Shown here in pieces: positions 57,346 through 64,000 of a DNA stretch of 64,000 bases; positions within the stretch are counted from its first letter, which is position 1, and every line of letters begins with the position of its first letter. Both the position numbers and the translations under genes were made by a program. The stretch comes from Lathyrus oleraceus (taxonomy: Eukaryota > Streptophyta > Magnoliopsida > Fabales > Fabaceae), in contig NC_066579.1 of NCBI RefSeq assembly GCF_024323335.1, positions 126,006,854 to 126,070,853 of the forward strand. The letters are read 5' to 3'. Below the pieces are notes generated by a model. It made no database searches. It worked only from the letters and a program-made list of their open reading frames with translations, and had not been told where the DNA came from.

Positions 57346-60300
57346 TGTAAGACCCCAATTTGACCCTAAGATCCCTCATGCTATCCCATCATATGCATTA
57401 GCATTGGGATCATAACTTGGCATCCTCCTCACCCCTCATTCATTGGGTTTGCATTGGGAGAGATCACCAAGCACATTTGATTGTATCATACTTTATTTTT
57501 CTTTGTTTACTAACCAAAATACCAAAATATGTCATTGTATAATTTAACTCTTCTGTAGGTAGTGTGTATGCTCACCTATGATCTATCAAGCTCATATATA
57601 GGGTTTGATACCCTCAATGCAAGGAGCTCCATCAAGAAATGGTTCACATTGGCTCTATACATCATATATAGATCCCCATGTTCCTTATTTATTATTTTGA
57701 TCAAGAAATCATCAAGAGTTTGGAGTTTGTTTGCCTTGGAAGCCCTGATTCATCTAGGTATCTTGTGTGACTTCTTCAACAATTTTCTTCAACATTTGAT
57801 AAAATATTTATCCATGAGTCCCAAAAGTCAAGAGAATTCCAAGCTAACAAGTTGTTTCATGGTGGTTGACTAGAGAAAGTCAACTAGTCAAAACTGGGGT
57901 TCCCTAGACCCTATCTCCTACAATGTTTGTCATATTAAAATGATTCCAAGGGAAAAGTTACTCTAAGTTACATTACAAACAACTTTCATGTTTATGTAAA
58001 GAGCTCATTTTGCTTGTAAAGTCATTTTTTATGGTAAACGATTATAGGTCATTTTGTCTGAACACTAGTTTGGAGGTCAACTTCTCAAGACCATAACTTA
58101 TTCAATTTGTGTTATATGAAAGCCATTCAAATTTCATGATCAACTTCAATATGTCTACTTCAACTTTTATGTTTTGAGTAAGTGCAAATTCAACTTGCAA
58201 ATGCATGTTCCAAGAGGAAACATTATAGGTCATTTTAGGCCAATACCATTGAATACATGATTTTCCTCAACTTCTAAAATGCATAACTCCTTCATACCAA
58301 ATCAAAATGGGATAAAATTTGTGACCAAATTTAAGAGGTTTGAAAAAGCCACAACTTTGATGAAGGAACTTTTCTCATTTGAAGTCCATAGAAAAAGTTA
58401 TTCAAGGTGGAAGAAGTGAACATTTGACTTGGGACTTAGAAATTTTTTAAATATGTTTTATTTCCAAAACTTTCAACTCAAAATTCATCACGATCCAAGA
58501 TTCAAATGAAAAGGTGTTCAACATGAAAGTTGTTCCCCTTGATCTCACCTTTCCAAAACATCCAAGATCATCTCATTTGGATCAAAATTGAAGGACTTAC
58601 ACATGGGTGTAAGTTGAAGCACCATTTGGATAATTTCAAGTTCCATTTTCCACACACACTTGCACGAGCTTCCAACATGATTTCAGCATGATGAACATTG
58701 GATTATGGATCAGAATACATCATCTCATGGGCCTAATGCACGGCCATGCATCCATGCAATATTGAATTTCAAATTTTTCCAAAATTGAAAGTGTGTGAAA
58801 ATCAATCTCATGGCCTATAAATAAGACCCTCATTGCTCAGAATTGAGGACCTCATGTCCAAGCTTTGAATCTACAACCACAAACCCTCACCATTGAAGGA
58901 TAAACTTGAGGATTTTCTTTGAAATTCGAGTTTCAATTCTCCATTTATTTTAAGATTTAAAATCCAAGAGTCCATCCCTTTCCTTGATCTATTTCTCTTC
59001 CATCAAGCTTCTGAAGCAAGGCCAGGCATAATTGGAAGCAAGATCGTGTCAATCTGAAGTTCCATTGAAGGTGAATTTTCAGATTTTTCATCTCTTCGAT
59101 TCTCCCTCAATTATCCATTATTCTTTTTGATTTTTGGTTGTCTGAAGTCTTACCAATATAGGCAAGAAGATTGAGTTGCTTTGAGGTCAAATCGAAGCAA
59201 CTCAGTTCATGATCCTCAAAATTCAAATCCCTGTATCTTTTTATATACTTGGGATTGAACAAAATTGAGGCCAGATTCGTGCTCATGAGCATTTTTCCTT
59301 CAAATAATGTACTTATTTTCCATTTTTCTTTGAGTTGAGCTTGGACCAGTCTGGTGGTCCTGACCGGAGAAGATGACCAGAGCTAGGGCTCTGGTGGTGT
59401 GATGGCTTGTCTAGAACCCTTTGATCTGATCCACAACTTCTAATCTCATCCATCCAAAGTAATTACAACGTGTGTGGGACAGTTGACTCATGTACACATG
59501 GAACGTGCATTTTCATCCATCTGATCTGCCACCTCAATTAATGAGGGAGATCAGATGGCTCACGTTTTTTTTGAATTTCTGAATTTTCCATTTAATTGCT
59601 TATTTTTCATTAATTCATATTAATTTCATTATTGATCAATAAAATATGGGACTTTCACCAAACAAATTCAAATACTTTTATCTTTCATTTTCTGAATTAA
59701 AATTATTTTTTGGATCAATATTGATATTTTTCATGATTTAATTGTTTTTGTGCATTTTTTATTTGTTTAAAAATACTTCTGACTTTTCAAAAATAATGAA
59801 TTTTTATCCCCAAGGTCCTTTGAGCTTGCTTGACCTATGATAAATCTCTTGGCCATTTATTTGGTGTTTTGAAGAGGTTTTAGGTTTTTGATCAAACATA
59901 ATTTAATTTAATGCATTTTAATTTGACTTTTAATTGTTTAATTGTGTAGAAATTATGTTGAGCCATTTTTATTGACTTGTGAAGTTTGACTATGTGTTTG
60001 GGCCTTGGTCAAGGTTGATTTGACTTTTGTTGGATTAAAATCATTGGATTTAGGGGATTGATGAAAAGTACATTTCATCTCCCAAAATGAATGAATGATT
60101 TTAATTTGATAAAATTCCTCCCATGACCAATTTGGGTTTGTCTCATTTCCCCTACCTCTTCATCTTCAATCCCATTCTATCCCATCCCTTTCATTGACCA
60201 ATGACATCTCAATATCCTAAGGCTAATTGGTTCATCAATAACTTTGTGTTAGATGATCCAATACAAGTATGGATGAGATTAGGTCCATCCTTGGATCATT

Positions 60301-61836
60301 TTCTTTTGTTGAGTGTGGTATGTTTTAGGAGTATGGTTCATTGTACCATATCTCTAACATACGTTAACACCAAAATTTATATTGCCCGACCTCAGATAGT
60401 TGTGACTTCTACATAAGTCCAATTACGATTGCTTAACATAGCGCTAAATTCTGACCCAAAAATATCGCATTCTAGTAAGCGAGATTGTAAGTCTCTCCCC
60501 TTTCATGGTATTGTATGGAAACTTGGCCTTTTTTAATTCCTTTGGAAGATGTCTTGGTTCAAGGATCCATGCTTGTGAATAGAGGGTTGAGTAGTCTCCA
60601 AAGAATGACTTAAACAATTGAAAAGCAAAACTTCACTAACATCTAATCAACAAACCTTTGACTAACTTATATTATAATTGCTTTAAATTTCAAGTCATTT
60701 ACTTTATGCAATTTAAATTCAAGCCACTTACCATTTTCCATTTTACATATCATTTAACTTGTTTATTTTAATGTCATTTTCACTTTGCTCACTTGAGCCA
60801 TATATTGTGATTATATATACTTGTTTGTGTACCTTGTTTGTGTCTGGTGTCTTAGGTCCTTAAAATACTTAATAACAAAAAAAAACCCTAAAAAATGTTT
60901 GTGTAGACTGTTGGATTTGATCTGAGCTTTGGACTTAGAATTAGGCAACATTCTCTATGCAAAAGGATTTGGCCAATGCCAACATTTCTGAAACCAAGTT
61001 CTTGCGATTTGAATTCTCATCTAACGCAAGTGTTAAGATCCACGTGAGTTTATCTGCTACATGGTCTTGATGCAAATGTTACTTTGAACCTGTGTCTAAT
61101 TCCTTATTCTGAGTCATTCAAGGAGTATGTCATCTGATACATGGGGGGAAGATTATGAAGAGGACTACTGAAGTTGCTAGCTTGGATGTGACTATCTTTA
61201 TTTGATGCCTTGATCTTCATCTTGCTTGTTCATTGGTATTTGCTTGATTCTAAAGTCCAAAGGAAAAGTGGGTTTCTATATGACATTCTTGTCTATTGGA
61301 TTGCATCCCATTGGTCAGATCTTTTTAACTCTTAACTTTTAATTTTTTGCTTAGGATTAGTCTCTTCATCTCCTTCCATTTCTTAAATTTCAAATCTCTT
61401 CCCCTTTTCAAAATCTTATTTGCTTGTGATTTCTAACTTAGACTCTTTTGCAAATTAGAAACTTTGGCCTTATACAATTGCAATTTCAAACTCTTTTTCT
61501 GAAGTAAAACTTGTAAATGAATTTAACCATATTGACTTAAAATTTTAAAAAACAAAAAGAACTAACACTCATTCAAAATTGTGGGCTTTTTGTGCCTATT
61601 TTAAATTTAAATTTTTGTTAAAAGTAATCCACTCATTTTGAAATTGATACCACGAACTACGAGGTTTTGATTCCTCATTTTATGTTAGTACGTAGGCACA
61701 AGTCCGAAGGTGTTTCCAAACACAAAAAATATAATTAATGAATTCTTTTCTCATCCCCACACTCTATTTATTGAAAACATCATTTTATACTAAAAATACA
61801 TACACACATAAAAAAGGGCTCCCTAAGATTACCTAG
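57346..61836 (+). repeat. Ogre E 3' LTR, truncated by insertion
   Basis: Starts TGTAAGACCCC and follows the LTRs of A and B to GGGCTCCCTAAGATTACCTAG at 61816-61836, where LTR F begins. The last ~230 bases, to CTACA, are missing from the window. TATAAATA at 58816-58823. Confidence 0.92.
58816..58823 (+). promoter_or_regulatory. TATA box of Ogre E LTR
   Basis: TATAAATA about 1.47 kb into the LTR, as in A and B. Confidence 0.75.
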
Positions 61837-64000
61837 TGTAAGACCCCAATTTTGGCCCTAAGATCCCTCATGGCATCATAACATTGCATTTGCCAAGCCT
61901 CAAGGATCATGAGCATCTTGGCTTCTTCCCTTTGGGTGGGACCCCTTGTGAGTGGTTTGAGATCACCAAGCATGCTTGAATTGTATATCATTGCTTTTCT
62001 AATTTTATTTACTAACCAAAAGCACAAAAATATGTCACTAACATCTTTTGTTTGTAGCTTGAGCAGTCACAAGATCTAAAAGCTTCTAGGTGATCCTTTG
62101 TGCAATGATATGGCCATAAGAAGATGAAAGCAAGCATGTCAATGGTTCCCAAAGATCTCATCCATCAAATATGCCTCCCTAGTATCTCAATTCATCATTT
62201 TGATCAAAGCAAGTCAAAGGGTTTGAGGTTGTGTCCCAAGGAAACCCTAATTCATCTGGGTACCAAGTGTGCCTTGCTCATGAAGCAACCCCGACCCATG
62301 GTCAAAAACAATCAAGGGAAGTTCTTTAATTCATAATTTCATGCATATTTGAACTTATTTGAGTGTCCTCAATCATCAATTCATCAAGATATGAGTTGTG
62401 GACTTGAGAAGTTGATCAGTCAATTCATCTGACTATTTTGAAATGCACTGAGACCTAACGTTTTATGTGTTGGTCAAATAGAGATGATCCCAAGAGAAAA
62501 AATGTTCTTAAGGAAAATATGAACAACTTTCATGTTCATGAAAATTAGATTTAAATCTTGTAAGGTCATCATCCACTCCAGGACATTATAGGTCATTTTG
62601 ACTGAAACCCTTATTTTGGGTCAACTTCCCAAGAACATAACTCATTCATTTTCTTATGATTTTGAGGTGTAACAAAATGAATTGGAAAGTTTATTGTGTT
62701 TACTTCAAATGTTATGTTGAATAAAATTTCAAAATCTCAAAATAAATACATGTGATAATGCAAAACATTATAGGTCACTTTGGGCCAAATGCATTGAAAT
62801 GTAAAAAAGTCCAGCTTCAAGTGCCCATAACTTCTTCATCAAAAATCCAAATGATGCAAAATTTAAGTCAAAATTTATTGTCTTGAAGAGATATACAACT
62901 TTCATGTTGAAGGTTTTATCATTTGAAGCTTGCATCATCAAAACAGAAGGGCTTGAAGTTGGTTCTTTTTGACAAATTTCTCAAAGGCATATTTTGTGCA
63001 TTGAACTTCAAGGTCTGTTTTCATAAATTTCCGCACTCCAAATGAGTTTTTGTTAAACATAACATTTGTTCCTCATGTCAAGACCTTTCCAACCATTACC
63101 CACATGCCTATGTTTCAATTTTTCAAGTGGCATTTTCGAAGAGGTGAAGTTTTGTGACCAATTATGCATTTCATGTTAAATTTCCATGCACAAGCCAATG
63201 CCTTGCAAACTGCACATCCATTTCAATTTGTTTGATCATCAGCAAGCAAATGCAATTGAGTTTGGGCCTCACATGCGCCTGTACAGACCCATGCATGGAG
63301 GACCCAACTTCATGCACATGAGTTTGATCACCCTTGCCTTGCATTTTCATCTATAAATAGAAGCACCATTTCATTCAATTGGCAACCTGAAGGTGCCTGA
63401 AATGCTGCAAGATTGAAATCCATAACCACACTCAAAGGAATTTTCACTTTCTCCTTAAAAATTCAGATCTGAATTTCAACTACCTTGGTTGATTTTCAGA
63501 CCTACAATTCCTTGGCCTTGCTTCATCTTCATCACTAGATCCTACTGCAAGCATTAGTTGAGGAGAATCGTGCTCTCAAGATCTGCATTTCAAAGGTGGA
63601 TATCAGAACTTATTTGCTTCAAAACTCTTCATTTATAGCTTGTTTCTTGTGTCCTTTTGCTTGGCTGAAGTCCTCTCATTTATGTCTTTCATTTTAATTC
63701 CAAAAAATATGGGACCAATTGCACTATTTCTCTTTTTAACTCTAGTTTTTAAAAATGATTTTTAATATTTTTTATTTTATCATTTGATATTTTTTGTGAA
63801 TTTTCTCTTTTATGGTTATTTTTAATTCATTTTAAATGGTTTTTGATATTCAAAAAATACAAAAATATTTTCCTAACCTCTTCGAATGATGATGGATCTA
63901 TGAAAATATTCTCATCAATTTTTTAATTGATTTGAGATTTATTTGAGATTTTAGTTCAATTACCTTATTTTTTATTCATTTTTAATTGATTAAAAATAGT
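61837..64000 (+). mobile_element. LTR F: Ogre-related LTR, runs off the window
   Basis: Begins TGTAAGACCCCAATTTTGG inside the LTR of Ogre E; CCTAG at 61832-61836 is the candidate left target duplication. Its first ~220 bases match the 2 kb solo LTR (13180 on) better than the LTRs of A, B and E (GGCATCATAACATTGCATTTGC). The following ~1.2 kb has Ogre-type modules such as ACATTATAGGTCATTTTG (62580 and again near 62766). TATAAATA at 63352-63359. Whether it is a 5' LTR, a solo LTR or part of a longer element cannot be seen. No ORF of note. Confidence 0.88.
63352..63359 (+). promoter_or_regulatory. TATA box of LTR F
   Basis: TATAAATA in TTCATCTATAAATAGAAGC, about 1.5 kb into the LTR. Confidence 0.7.

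Larger units (their letters stand above)
52919..61836 (+). mobile_element. Ogre E: 3' half of an Ogre
   Basis: Starts within the second RNase H (GLEEANDLRI, matching base 77 of Ogre A), then integrase, 3' UTR with tandem repeats, PPT and LTR (57346 on). The left edge abuts Ogre D head-to-head. The LTR is interrupted at 61837 by another Ogre-type LTR. Confidence 0.9.

Noticed and set aside
1..64000. Host gene, tRNA or rRNA within the window
   Set aside because: Every long ORF belongs to a retroelement, and I saw no tRNA-like cloverleaf or rRNA core sequence. Short tRNA genes could be missed by eye.

Overview
The window is repeat-only plant nuclear DNA, most likely from a legume of the tribe Fabeae (pea, vetch, lentil or faba bean). 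I found no host gene, rRNA, tRNA or CRISPR array. The assignment rests on several giant Ogre-type Ty3/gypsy elements (Tat lineage) with ~4.6 kb LTRs beginning TGTAAGACCCC, a Cyclops/Athila-type Ty3/gypsy element, and a Ty1/copia element of the SIRE/Maximus type. All assignments come from reading the sequence and the encoded motifs; no database search was run.

Layout, left to right. (1) 1-9328: the 3' end of Ogre A (+), with decayed RNase H/integrase, a repeat-rich 3' UTR and a 3' LTR at 4640-9328. (2) 9329-~10820: Ogre C (-), a gag/pre-protease fragment. (3) ~10821-46443: Ogre B (+), a chain of gag-pro, intron, RT, two RNase H domains, integrase, 3' UTR and 3' LTR (41805-46443). It is split by two intact nested elements. 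The first is a copia element in minus orientation (11116-22415; TSD GAGCT), which itself contains a solo Ogre-like LTR (13180-15206; TSD GAGAT). The second is an Athila/Cyclops-like element in plus orientation (26436-38414; TSD AGATG). (4) 46444-~52918: Ogre D (-), broken at the RT by the end of B, with RT start, intron, gag-pro and ORF1. (5) ~52919-61836: Ogre E (+), RNase H, integrase, 3' UTR and an LTR. (6) 61837-64000: Ogre-related LTR F, inserted in the LTR of E and running off the window.

The order of events follows from the perfect 5-bp target duplications. Ogre B came first, then copia and Athila inserted into B, then the 2 kb element inserted into the copia and collapsed to a solo LTR. 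Two head-to-head joins of inverted, truncated Ogre copies (~10820 and ~52918) are not explained by simple insertion.

No element here has an intact coding set. Every gag/pol reading frame carries stops or frameshifts, including those in the Athila and copia elements, whose paired LTRs are still about 95-97% identical by eye. The most interesting structure is in the Athila element: GC-rich palindromic modules shared between its LTRs and the stretch just upstream of an internal TATA box and a third ORF. Also notable are the copia third ORF with a 'putative plant transposon protein'-like domain, the splice sites in Ogre B and D that join the frame exactly, and the 2 kb and 4.6 kb LTR families that share their ends but not their middles.
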